Positions 1 through 8,275 of a DNA stretch of 64,000 nt are shown piece by piece (position 1 is the stretch's first letter; the number at the start of each line of letters is the position of its first letter). The notes under the pieces are model-generated. The model saw nothing but the letters and a program-made list of their open reading frames with translations. It searched no databases and had not been told where the DNA came from. Both the position numbers and the translations under genes were made by a program. The stretch covers positions 1-64,000 of the forward strand of contig JAHBZV010000007.1 in the NCBI GenBank assembly GCA_019635275.1, written 5' to 3'. The stretch comes from Burkholderiaceae bacterium (GTDB lineage: Bacteria > Pseudomonadota > Gammaproteobacteria > Burkholderiales > Burkholderiaceae_E).

Positions 1-1
1 G

Positions 2-1447
2 ACGGTCGGGCTCGGCGATGCGCTGAACCACATCGGTCGCAAGGCGGTGATCTGCCTGCGCGAGCCGTCGCTCGGGCCGGTGTTCGGGATGAAGGGAGGC
101 GCCGCAGGCGGCGGCCACGCGCAGGTCGTCCCGATGGAGGACATCAACCTGCACTTCACCGGCGACTTCTCGGCGATCGGGCTGGCCAACAACCTGCTCG
201 CCGCGCTGATCGACAACCACGTCGCCCACGGCAACGAGCTCGGCATCGACCTGCGTCGAATCGAGTGGCGGCGCGTGCTCGACATGAACGACCGCGCGTT
301 GCGCGAGGTCGTCGTCGGGCTGGGCGGCACGGCCAACGGGTATCCGCGCGAGGACGGTTTCGACATCGTGGTCGCCTCCGAGGTGATGGCGATCTTCTGC
401 CTGGCGACCTCGCTCGACGACCTGAGGTCGCGCCTGGGCGAGATCGTCGTGGCTTACGACCGCGACGGAAGGCCCGTGCGAGCGCGCGACCTGAGCGCGC
501 ACGGGGCGATGACGGTGCTGCTGAAGGACGCGCTGAAGCCGAACCTGGTGCAGACGCTGGAGAACAACCCGGCGCTGATTCACGGCGGGCCATTCGGAAA
601 CATCGCGCACGGCTGCAACTCGGTGATCGCGACGCGGGCGGCGCTGAAGCTGGCCGATTACGTGGTGACCGAGGCCGGCTTCGGCGCCGACCTCGGCGCC
701 GAGAAGTTCCTCGACATCAAGTGCCGCAAGAGCGGCCTGTGGCCCGATGCCGCGGTGCTCGTGGCGACGATTCGCGCGATCAAGTACCACGGCGGCGTCG
801 ATCCGGCCGAACTCGAGCACGTGAACATGAAGGCGCTCGACAAGGGCATGGCGAACCTCGAGCGCCATGTCGACAACCTGCGCAACGTCCACCGTCTCCC
901 CTGCGTGGTGGCAATCAACCGATTCGCCTTCGACTCGCCTGCCGAGATCGAGGCCGTGCAGGCGCGCATCGCGAGGCTCGGCGTCGACGTCGTCACTGCG
1001 AACCACTGGGCCGAAGGCGGCCGCGGCGCGGCCGCCCTTGCGCGGGCGGTCGTCGCGCTGTGCGGGCAGCCCGCACGGCCGAGCTTCGTCTACGACGACG
1101 ACGACCCGCTCTGGCAGAAGATCGAGAAGATCGCGAGGAAGGTCTACCGCGCGTCGGAGGTGACCGCCGACAGCAAGGTGCGCGCCCGGATCCGCAAGCT
1201 GCAGGACGACGGGTACGGCCACTACCCCGTGTGCGTGGCCAAGACCCAGTATTCGTTCTCGACCGACCCGAAGCTGCGCGGCGCGCCGCAGGGACACGTG
1301 CTGAACATCCGCGAGGTGCGCCTCGCCGCCGGCGCGGGATTCATCGTGATGATCTGCGGCGACATCATGACGATGCCCGGGCTGCCGAAGGTGCCGTCGG
1401 CCAACGGCATCGACCTGGTCGATGGCAAGGTGGTCGGGCTGTTCTGA
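2..1447 (+). CDS. fhs: Formate--tetrahydrofolate ligase, 5'-truncated by window edge
   Basis: This cytosolic enzyme makes 10-formyl-THF from formate, THF and ATP. About 481 residues are visible, against roughly 556 in the family, so about 75 N-terminal residues lie outside the window, including the region that usually carries the P-loop. Family sequence is clear from the first codons: [20 protein letters not shown], then the GGAAGGG loop and [11 protein letters not shown]. The C-terminus reaches the usual MTMPGLPK...DGKVVGLF end. It converges with a methylene-THF reductase gene 28 bp downstream. The neighbourhood of THF enzymes suggests it handles formyl/formate flux from C1 catabolism. The family call is firm. 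Confidence 0.96.
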   Translation, partial: TVGLGDALNHIGRKAVICLREPSLGPVFGMKGGAAGGGHAQVVPMEDINLHFTGDFSAIGLANNLLAALIDNHVAHGNELGIDLRRIEWRRVLDMNDRALREVVVGLGGTANGYPREDGFDIVVASEVMAIFCLATSLDDLRSRLGEIVVAYDRDGRPVRARDLSAHGAMTVLLKDALKPNLVQTLENNPALIHGGPFGNIAHGCNSVIATRAALKLADYVVTEAGFGADLGAEKFLDIKCRKSGLWPDAAVLVATIRAIKYHGGVDPAELEHVNMKALDKGMANLERHVDNLRNVHRLPCVVAINRFAFDSPAEIEAVQARIARLGVDVVTANHWAEGGRGAAALARAVVALCGQPARPSFVYDDDDPLWQKIEKIARKVYRASEVTADSKVRARIRKLQDDGYGHYPVCVAKTQYSFSTDPKLRGAPQGHVLNIREVRLAAGAGFIVMICGDIMTMPGLPKVPSANGIDLVDGKVVGLF

Positions 1448-1475
1448 TCTGCGACGACCGGCGCGCGAGACGTCG

Positions 1476-2426
1476 CTAGAGTCGACGCTCGCCTTTCGGG
1501 GCCAGTTCGATGCCGTCGCCCCGATCGACGATGTCGAAGCGGCCCGAGGCCACGTCGCGAATCCACTGCGCCGAGTCGGCGAAATTCCCGAAGGCGAACA
1601 GGTGCATCCCGGCGACGCCGAGCTCGGCGGCGCGCGGCGCGATGGTGCGCGCGAGCCGCTCGGGGCCTTGCCGGGCCAGCATCCGGGTGAGCGAGACCGG
1701 TCGGGTGCCGAGCGCTTTCATCGAGGCGCCGATTCCGCACCGGACCGCATAGGCCAGCAGCGTGCGCACCGTTGCGGGACCGGCTGCCCCGACGCGCACC
1801 GGGAGCGTCACGCCCCGATTGCGCAGCCGATCGAGCCAGTCCAGCACCAGCTGCCCGTCGAAGCAGAACTGCGAGACGACGAACAGCTCGATGCCGTGCG
1901 CCTCGGCGTAGCGGATCTTGCGATCGAGCGCGTCGTCGAGCACGTGCTGCGCGATTCCGGGATGGCCTTCCGGATAGCCGGCGACGCCGACGCTGTGGAT
2001 ACCGCAAGCCTCGAAGACGCCGGTCTCGAGCACCTGCAGGCTCGACGAGAACGGGCCAGCGGCGGCATCGCTGTCGCCGGCGACGAGCAGCACGCGGCCG
2101 ACGCCTGCTTCGTCGCGCAGCCTGGCGACGAAGTCGGCGACCGCCGCGGCGCTGGCGAAGCGGCGCGCGGCCAGGTGCGGGACGGGGTTCAGGCCGACCT
2201 GCCGCAGCCGCGCCGCCGTGCTCAGGATGTGGTGGTACGGCGTGCCCGGCAGGAAGGTCACGTAGACGTCGGTGCCGGGCGCCAGGACCTGCGCATAGCC
2301 ACCGACGTCGGCGACGTTGTGGGTCGACGTCTCGATCGACGCGTTGCGCGCCAGCCCGACGATCGCGCCGCGCAGGTCGGCGCCGGCCGGGATGGTCGCG
2401 TCGTCCGTTGCGTGCCCGAAGTCCAT
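1476..2426 (-). CDS. Methylenetetrahydrofolate reductase family protein
   Basis: A protein of 316 residues, close to bacterial MetF length (about 296), in the FAD-dependent MTHFR TIM-barrel family that interconverts 5,10-methylene-THF and 5-methyl-THF. Family-like stretches include SIETSTHNVADV near the N-terminus, VYVTFLPGTPYHH, the GVAGYPEGHP segment and FVVSQFCFDGQ. The ATG start follows an AAGGGCGAG ribosome site, although the frame is open further upstream. It lies 11 bp after the methyltransferase gene, so the two are probably co-transcribed with the cyclo-ligase. With fhs alongside, it could work in the oxidative direction, as in methyl-group demethylation clusters, rather than for methionine synthesis. 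That role is inference. Confidence 0.85.
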   Translation of the reverse strand: MDFGHATDDATIPAGADLRGAIVGLARNASIETSTHNVADVGGYAQVLAPGTDVYVTFLPGTPYHHILSTAARLRQVGLNPVPHLAARRFASAAAVADFVARLRDEAGVGRVLLVAGDSDAAAGPFSSSLQVLETGVFEACGIHSVGVAGYPEGHPGIAQHVLDDALDRKIRYAEAHGIELFVVSQFCFDGQLVLDWLDRLRNRGVTLPVRVGAAGPATVRTLLAYAVRCGIGASMKALGTRPVSLTRMLARQGPERLARTIAPRAAELGVAGMHLFAFGNFADSAQWIRDVASGRFDIVDRGDGIELAPKGERRL

Positions 2427-2437
2427 GGTCTCGCCCT

Positions 2438-3838
2438 TCAGTCGCGGTGCCGCGAGATGATGTACGACTCGTCCTGGAACCAGAGTCCGTTGTGCTTGCG
2501 CAGCACCTCGCCGGTGACCTCGAGGTAGCGCCGGTCGCCCATGGCGGCCTCGAGCCGCGCGTCGTCGACCTGTCCGACATAGATCGCGGCGTTCCAGGCC
2601 GCGAACAGCATCGAGGTGCCGATCGATGCCGACAGCTCGGTGGGCAGCGTGTGCATGTCGAACCGGAACAGCGAGCGCGCGTCGGAATAGGCGTTGAAGT
2701 TCAGGTTGCGCGACGCCGCGCCGAGCGCCTCCTTCACTGCCTTCAGCATCTGGTGCCGGTCGTGCACGAACGGGTTCTCGCCGGGCCACATCTTCTGGAG
2801 GATCTCGAGTCCCGGGTCGTCGCCGCGCGAGTGGATCGCCAGCAGCCGCCCGCCCGGGGCGAGCGAGCGCGCCAGCGGCGCGATCACGCGGGCGGCCTTG
2901 AAGCGCAGGTCGGCGCGGGCGCGGTAGGGCTGCGACGCGATGACGAGGTCGAATCCCGTGTCGGCGCCGCCGCGCCGGGGGATCACCGACTCGAGCAGGA
3001 AGCGATGGTCGTCGCGGTAGATCACCAGCACCGTCGGCCGTGCGTAGACCGGGTTGCCGGTGGCCGGATCGATGTTCACGCGCCAGTTCTCGGCGAGGAA
3101 GGGCCCCAGCGCCGCGATCTGCTCTTCGAACTCGTGCGAGGTCGCGCCGGCGAGCGCGACCTCGTGCCAGACGAGGGTGGTCGCTGCGGCCATCGACGCC
3201 GGGGACAGCGACGGGGCCTCGGTGTAGTTCAAGTTGGTGAGCACGAGCACCGTGGCCGGGTGCTCGAAGAATCGGTCGGCCATCCGCTCGAGCGTCATGC
3301 GGACGTGCTCGACGCTGATCTCCTTGCCGACGACGTAGAACGGCATCGTGGCGAAGCGCTTGTGCATCGCGCGCATCACACGGATCAGCACCGTGCCGTC
3401 GCCGAATCCGGCGTCGAACACGCGCACGGCGGGCGGAGTCGGATGGATGTTCACCAGTTCCATCGCCACGCGCTGCGCGACCACCGATTTCTCCGAGCAG
3501 GTGCTGACGAACAGCTGGTACTTCTGCCGGTTGTCGAAGAAGCGGAAATTGCGGCCGACGTGCGCCGGCGGCTCCTGCGGGTCGGCCAGCGGGGCGGGCT
3601 CGCGCGCGGCGACGGGCGCGTCGATCAGGAACCGGCGTCCGGCGCGGGCGCCGGCGCGCGCGTCGCTGCTGATGAAGCGGCGCACCCGTTCGGCGGTCGC
3701 GGTCGTGATGCGCCCACCTTCGCGCAGCCGATTGACGAACTTGCCGTCGTTGACCGCGAACCGGCCGAACGTCGACTCGGCGACGCCCGCCTTGCGGCAG
3801 TATTCGACGATTTCGCGCAGCAGCGCATCGGCCTCCAA
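2438..3838 (-). CDS. SAM-dependent methyltransferase-like protein with N-terminal helix-turn-helix-like segment
   Basis: A 466-residue protein I cannot assign to a named family. Residues about 10-57 look like a small helical DNA-binding-type segment (CRKAGVAESTFGRFAVNDGK...). A Rossmann methyltransferase motif I, DAGFGDGT, sits at residues 142-149, followed by a long C-terminal half. No start other than the TTG used here lies upstream in frame before a stop, so TTG is the likely start. It is between the cyclo-ligase (58 bp upstream) and the MTHFR gene (11 bp downstream), all on the minus strand. This suggests a role in C1 or methyl transfer on THF, but the substrate is unknown. Confidence 0.6.
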   Translation of the reverse strand: MEADALLREIVEYCRKAGVAESTFGRFAVNDGKFVNRLREGGRITTATAERVRRFISSDARAGARAGRRFLIDAPVAAREPAPLADPQEPPAHVGRNFRFFDNRQKYQLFVSTCSEKSVVAQRVAMELVNIHPTPPAVRVFDAGFGDGTVLIRVMRAMHKRFATMPFYVVGKEISVEHVRMTLERMADRFFEHPATVLVLTNLNYTEAPSLSPASMAAATTLVWHEVALAGATSHEFEEQIAALGPFLAENWRVNIDPATGNPVYARPTVLVIYRDDHRFLLESVIPRRGGADTGFDLVIASQPYRARADLRFKAARVIAPLARSLAPGGRLLAIHSRGDDPGLEILQKMWPGENPFVHDRHQMLKAVKEALGAASRNLNFNAYSDARSLFRFDMHTLPTELSASIGTSMLFAAWNAAIYVGQVDDARLEAAMGDRRYLEVTGEVLRKHNGLWFQDESYIISRHRD

Positions 3839-3896
3839 CTGGGCACCTTGCGGGTGGGTCTCCTGCGGCCGATTTCAGTGGAACGGCGGTGGGCTG

Positions 3897-4538
3897 TCAA
3901 GGGTTTTTGCGGCCCATCGAAAAAGTGGGATCAGCAGTGGGACGTCGGCGGCGGAAGTCGGTTGCGCCATGCTCGGTGACGATCGCGTCCATTGGGACGT
4001 CGTGTGGCTGCGGGTCGATGCTGGAGAGCGCCGCCACGGAAGCGCCCACGCCGATGGCGAACGGGCGGGGCGTTGCGGCGGCGAGCGTGCGATCGTAGAA
4101 GCCGCCCCCGTAGCCGAGCCGGTGACCGCCGGCGTCGAACCCGACGACCGGAACGATCAGGACCTGCGGCGCGACGGGCGGGCCGTCGGCAGGCACGGGG
4201 ATGTTCCAGACGCCGCGCGCGAGCCGATCGCCCGGCCGCCAGGAACGGAACTCCAGCGGCGCGTTGGCGGCCACGACGACGGGCAGCGCGCAATGCGCCC
4301 CGCGTGCGCGAACCGACTCGAGCCATGGTCGCAGGTCGGGCTCGCCGCGGATCGGCCAGTAGGCGGCGATGACCAGGCCGGCGACATCCGCCAGCAGTTT
4401 GTCGAGCGCGGCGCCGATGCGCCGCGCGAGCCGGCGCCGCTCGACTGCCGGCATCGCCAGGCGCGCGGCGATCAGGCGCCGGCGCTCGGCGGCGCGCCAC
4501 GATGCCCATGGCCGGCCGGCCCCGATCGCGTCGCTCAT
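3897..4538 (-). CDS. 5-formyltetrahydrofolate cyclo-ligase
   Basis: A protein of 213 residues, a normal length for the family. It converts 5-formyl-THF to 5,10-methenyl-THF with ATP, returning a dead-end folate to the active pool. Hallmarks are the basic N-terminus (WRAAERRRLIAARLAM), IAAYWPIRGEPDLRPWL, the RGVWNIPVPADGPP segment and the glycine-rich GYGGGFYDR motif at residues 142-150. The ATG at 4538 was chosen because it starts just before the conserved N-terminal helix; a longer open frame upstream has arginine-rich, non-family sequence. It heads the minus-strand C1 run and is divergent from the MlaE-like gene. Confidence 0.93.
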   Translation of the reverse strand: MSDAIGAGRPWASWRAAERRRLIAARLAMPAVERRRLARRIGAALDKLLADVAGLVIAAYWPIRGEPDLRPWLESVRARGAHCALPVVVAANAPLEFRSWRPGDRLARGVWNIPVPADGPPVAPQVLIVPVVGFDAGGHRLGYGGGFYDRTLAAATPRPFAIGVGASVAALSSIDPQPHDVPMDAIVTEHGATDFRRRRPTADPTFSMGRKNP

Positions 4539-4612
4539 CGCCTCGTTCCGGGTTGGCCGCGCATCTGCGTATGCTAGTCTCGACCACGCACGCCGACGCC
4601 AATCCCCCCGCG

Positions 4613-5749
4613 ATGACATCCACCGACGCCAGCTGCCGCATCGAGCACGGTGACGCGGGCAGCGTGCTCCGCCTGGCGGGCAGCTGGCGGCTGGCGCGGC
4701 TGGGCGAGCTCGACGCAGCGCTGCGTCGCGCGCGCGCCGGGGCCGACAGGCTGCGCCCGCCGGTCGCGCTCGACGGCTCGGCGCTCGCCGATATCGACAC
4801 CGCCGCGGCGCTGCTCGTCTGGCGCCACCTCGCCGAGGCCGGCGCGCCGCCCGCGGACATCGCGTTGCGCGGCTTCGGCGGCGCGCACGCACGCATCGTC
4901 GACCTGGTGCGCGGGCACCTGCCGCCGTTGCGCCCCGCTGCGGCGCCTCGCCCGCGCAGTCCGCTCGGGCAACTCGGCGCGTCGAGCGTCGCGATGTTCG
5001 GTCTCGTGCACGGCCACCTCGACTTCCTCGGTCGGGTGATCGTCGAACTGGCGCGCGTCGCCGCCAGGCCGGCGATCCTGCGCGGGAGGGAGACCGCGGC
5101 GCAGTTCGCGCAGGTCTGCGTGTCGGCGATTCCGGTCGTCGCGCTGGTGTCCTTCCTGATCGGGCTGGTCATCGCGTACCTGCTGGGGCTGCAGGCCGAG
5201 CAGTACGGCGCCAACATCTTCGTCGTCGACGGGGTGGCGCTGGGCCTGGCGCGCGAGTTCTCGCCGCTGATCGTCGCGACGATCGTCGCCGGCCGCTCCG
5301 GGGCGGCGTTCACCGCGCAACTGGGCACGATGAAGCTCACCGAGGAAATCGACGCCATCCGCACGCTCGGGCTGTCGGCCGAGCAGGTCCTGGTCGTACC
5401 CCGCGTGCTCGCGCTCGTGGTGTCGCTGCCGCTGCTGGTGTTCGTCGGCGACGTGATGGGCACGCTCGGCGCGATGGTCATCGCCGAGCGCATGCTCGAC
5501 ATCACGCCGTCGACGTACCTGAATCGGCTGCACGATGCGCTCTCGCCGCGCCACTTCGTGATCGGGCTCGCGAAGGCCCCTGCATTCGCGCTGTTCATTG
5601 CGGTGATCGGCTGCCGGATGGGCCTGTCGGTGAGCCGTGACACGCGCTCGATCGGCATCAACACCACCTCGACCGTCGTGCAGAGCATCGTCGTGGTGAT
5701 CCTGCTCGACGCGCTGTTCGCGGTGCTGTTGCAGGAACTCGAGCTGTGA
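4613..5749 (+). CDS. MlaE-family lipid ABC transporter permease with fused N-terminal STAS domain
   Basis: A 378-residue inner-membrane permease. Residues about 1-105 form a STAS/MlaB-like domain (RLAGSWRLARLGELD...ALDGSALADIDTAAALL). From about 130 onward there is the MlaE/YrbE permease with at least four hydrophobic segments and the family stretch EFSPLIVATIVAGRSGAAFTAQLGTMK. In E. coli MlaB and MlaE are separate proteins; here they are one chain. The gene overlaps the ATPase gene by 4 bp (GTGA), so the products are surely co-translated. An alternative in-frame ATG lies at 4571. Role: phospholipid or sterol-type lipid transport across the envelope, by family. Confidence 0.92.
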   Translation: MTSTDASCRIEHGDAGSVLRLAGSWRLARLGELDAALRRARAGADRLRPPVALDGSALADIDTAAALLVWRHLAEAGAPPADIALRGFGGAHARIVDLVRGHLPPLRPAAAPRPRSPLGQLGASSVAMFGLVHGHLDFLGRVIVELARVAARPAILRGRETAAQFAQVCVSAIPVVALVSFLIGLVIAYLLGLQAEQYGANIFVVDGVALGLAREFSPLIVATIVAGRSGAAFTAQLGTMKLTEEIDAIRTLGLSAEQVLVVPRVLALVVSLPLLVFVGDVMGTLGAMVIAERMLDITPSTYLNRLHDALSPRHFVIGLAKAPAFALFIAVIGCRMGLSVSRDTRSIGINTTSTVVQSIVVVILLDALFAVLLQELEL

Positions 5750-6516
5750 GCGATCCGGTCATCGAGATCGACGCGCTGCGCACGCGCTTCGGCGCGCAGG
5801 TGGTGCACGACGGCGTCGACCTTCGAATCGGCCGCGGCGAGCTGGTCGCGCTCGTCGGCGGCAGCGGCAGCGGCAAGTCGGTGCTCCTGCGCGAGATCAT
5901 CGGGCTGCACCGGCCGACCGCGGGGCGCGTCAGGCTGCTGGGCACCGACGTCTGGGGCGCGAGCGCGTCGGAGCTCACGGCGCTGCGGCGCCGCATCGGC
6001 GTGATGTTCCAGGACGGCGCGCTGTTCTCGTCGCTCACGGTGGCGGGCAACGTGGCGACGCCGATGCTCGAGCACGGTGGCATCCCGCCGCACCTGGTGG
6101 CGCCGCTGGTCGACCTGAGGCTGTCGATGGCCGGACTGGCGCCGGCGACCGGGGCGAAACGTCCGAGCGAGCTGTCGGGCGGCATGCGCAAGCGCGCGGC
6201 GATCGCGCGCGCGCTCGCGCTCGAGCCCGAGGTGCTGTTCCTCGACGAGCCGACCTCGGGCCTGGATCCGATCACCGCGCGCGCGTTCGACGCCTTGCTG
6301 GCCTCGTTGTGCCGCGACCTCGGCATCACGGTGCTGCTGGTCACGCACGACCTCGATACGCTGTTCTCGATCGCGCGGCGCGTCGTCGTCCTGGGGCAGG
6401 GGCGGGTGGTGGCCGACGGCACGCTCGAGCAGGTGACGGCAACCGACGATCCCTGGATCCGTTCGTACTTCGAGGCCCGTAGAATGCTGGCGGAGGGATC
6501 ACCCGATGGAGCCTGA
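5746..6516 (+). CDS. MlaF-like lipid transport ABC ATPase
   Basis: A 256-residue cytosolic ATPase that powers the MCE-type lipid transporter. It has Walker A GGSGSGKS, the Q-loop in MFQDGALF, signature LSGGMRKR, Walker B VLFLDEPTSGLDP and the H-loop in LLVTHDLDTL. The GTG start overlaps the permease stop codon; the 3' end overlaps the MCE gene by 11 bp. This four-gene overlap makes it a single transport unit. Confidence 0.95.
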   Translation: MSDPVIEIDALRTRFGAQVVHDGVDLRIGRGELVALVGGSGSGKSVLLREIIGLHRPTAGRVRLLGTDVWGASASELTALRRRIGVMFQDGALFSSLTVAGNVATPMLEHGGIPPHLVAPLVDLRLSMAGLAPATGAKRPSELSGGMRKRAAIARALALEPEVLFLDEPTSGLDPITARAFDALLASLCRDLGITVLLVTHDLDTLFSIARRVVVLGQGRVVADGTLEQVTATDDPWIRSYFEARRMLAEGSPDGA

Positions 6517-7474
6517 AGCCCGGTACACGCTGGTGGGCGCGATCGTGCTGGCGCTGGTCGCGGCGGCCAGTGCCGCGTACGTATGGCTCGCGCACGGCGG
6601 AGGCGCGGCCGGCTACCACTTCTATGCGATCCACTTCGAGAACCAGTCGCTCGACGGCCTGCAGCTGGGCAGCGACGTCAACATGCGCGGCGTGAAGGTC
6701 GGTCGCGTGCAGGAATACTCGATCTCGCGCGACAACATCAATCGCGTCGAGGTCGTCGTCCGCGTCGATCGCGAGACGCCGGTCAGTCGCAACACCAAGG
6801 CCGTGATCGCCCGCAACCTGGTCACCGGGTTGGCGCGAATCGACCTGGTCACCCCCGGCACGCCGGGGCCGGAACTGGTCGAGGTGATGCCGGGCGAGCG
6901 ATACCCGCTGATCCCGGAGGGCACTTCCGATCTCGAGCAGATCGCCGGCGCGCTGAGCCGCCTGACGGTCACCGGCGAGTCGGCGCTGTCGAACCTCGAG
7001 CAACTGCTCAATGCCGAGAACCGCGAGACGCTGGTCGGTGCCGTGGTGGCGGTGCGCGACCTCGCGAACGGGCTGGACAAGCGGCTCGAGCGGCTCGACG
7101 TCGCCGCCGACAGCATCCGCGACACTGCGCTCGCGATGCAACGCTCGAGCCACGAGATCGCGGCATCGATCGGCCAGGTGGCCCGCGATGGCAGCGCGGC
7201 GTTGCGCGACATCCAGCCGATCGGCCGCCAGGCGCAGTCGGCGCTGGCAGACCTGTCGTCCGCCGCCAGGGCCCTCGAGCGCGAGTCCGCCGCGATCGCG
7301 CAGCGGCTCGAGTCGACTGCCGACGCTGGCGCGCTCGAGCTGCGGGCCACGGCGCGCGAGCTGCGCCAGGGCGCCGAGCAACTCTCGCGCGCCGCCGAGC
7401 GCCTGCGCGATCCGCGCGCGGCGCTGCTCGGGCCGTCGCCGTCCCAACTGGGGCCGGGGGAGAAGCTGCCGTGA
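6506..7474 (+). CDS. MCE/MlaD-family periplasmic lipid-binding protein
   Basis: A 322-residue protein anchored by one N-terminal membrane segment (residues about 8-28). An MlaD/MCE beta-barrel domain follows at about 38-115, with the family stretch SDVNMRGVKVGRVQ and LVTGLARIDLVTPG. The rest is a long, mostly helical region with coiled-coil character (residues about 150-300). It is longer than E. coli MlaD (about 183), nearer to proteins whose helices help bridge the periplasm. Gene overlaps on both sides tie it to the ATPase and the lipoprotein. Confidence 0.92.
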   Translation: MEPEARYTLVGAIVLALVAAASAAYVWLAHGGGAAGYHFYAIHFENQSLDGLQLGSDVNMRGVKVGRVQEYSISRDNINRVEVVVRVDRETPVSRNTKAVIARNLVTGLARIDLVTPGTPGPELVEVMPGERYPLIPEGTSDLEQIAGALSRLTVTGESALSNLEQLLNAENRETLVGAVVAVRDLANGLDKRLERLDVAADSIRDTALAMQRSSHEIAASIGQVARDGSAALRDIQPIGRQAQSALADLSSAARALERESAAIAQRLESTADAGALELRATARELRQGAEQLSRAAERLRDPRAALLGPSPSQLGPGEKLP

Positions 7475-8136
7475 GCGGCGTGTTCCGCAGGCAACTGGTC
7501 ATCGCCCTGGGCGCGGCGCCGCTCGCGTCGGTGCTGGCGGGGTGCGTCGGGCTCGGCGAAGCACCGGCCCACGTCTACTACGAGCTCGACGACATCGCCG
7601 CGGCGGCGCGACCGCCGCAGGCGGCTGGCGGCCCGACAGGCGCCGGCGCCGGTGCCGCACGTGCGCGCACGCTGCTGGTCGCGGGGAATGCGGCGAGTGC
7701 CTTCTACGACAGCACTGGCCTGGCCTACAGCCGCTCGGCAGGCGCCCGCGCGCACTACCAGCTCGCCAGCTGGACCGAGCGGCCGGCGGGTCGCATCGCC
7801 CGCCTGCTCGAGCGTCGGCTCGCGGCGAGCGGCGCTTTCGCCGACGTCGCGTCGGCGACCGCCGCAGTCCGCGGCGACTGGCTGCTCGAACTGCAGCTCG
7901 ATCAGCTCTACCACGACGACTCGACGCCGCCCGGCGTTGCGCGCATCGAGCTGACCGCCGAGCTGACCGACTGGGTCGCGCGCCGCACGATCGGCCGCCG
8001 CCGCTTCGCGCAGGCCGAGCCGCTGGCTAGCGAGTCGGCCGCGCAGGCGGTGGCCGCTTTCGAGCGCGCGCTGGCGCGGCTGCTCGACGACGCGCAGCGC
8101 TGGGTGCTCGCGCAGGCCGACCGACCCGCGGCCTGA
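7471..8136 (+). CDS. ABC-type transport auxiliary lipoprotein (PqiC/ABC_trans_aux type)
   Basis: A 221-residue outer-membrane lipoprotein candidate. The N-terminus is a signal peptide ending in the lipobox LAGC, with the modified Cys near residue 25. The body matches the auxiliary lipoproteins that accompany MCE transporters (FYDSTGLAYSR..YQLASWTERPAGRIARLLERRL), which are proposed to sit at the outer-membrane end of the lipid path. The GTG start overlaps the MCE stop by 4 bp. It is the last gene of the operon; 139 bp of non-coding sequence follow. Confidence 0.88.
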   Translation: MSGVFRRQLVIALGAAPLASVLAGCVGLGEAPAHVYYELDDIAAAARPPQAAGGPTGAGAGAARARTLLVAGNAASAFYDSTGLAYSRSAGARAHYQLASWTERPAGRIARLLERRLAASGAFADVASATAAVRGDWLLELQLDQLYHDDSTPPGVARIELTAELTDWVARRTIGRRRFAQAEPLASESAAQAVAAFERALARLLDDAQRWVLAQADRPAA

Positions 8137-8275
8137 TCCGCCTGTCCGGCGCGTCGCGCCGTCCATCGGCGACAGCAGGAAATCCGTCACGCCGTTTTGA
8201 GATCGTTCGCGCAACGAGGGGAAGGCGCCGCGGCCAAAGCGAACCGCGCCCCCGACTCAGCAATGCGGGGATGTC

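Noticed and set aside
3839-3896. 6S RNA next to the 5-formyl-THF cyclo-ligase gene, as in some proteobacteria
   Set aside because: The adjoining gaps are 58 and 74 bp, too short for a 180-nt RNA.
3931-6348. Minus-strand frame spanning the cyclo-ligase, MlaE and MlaF region
   Set aside because: Antisense shadow of the overlapping Mla genes; no motif.
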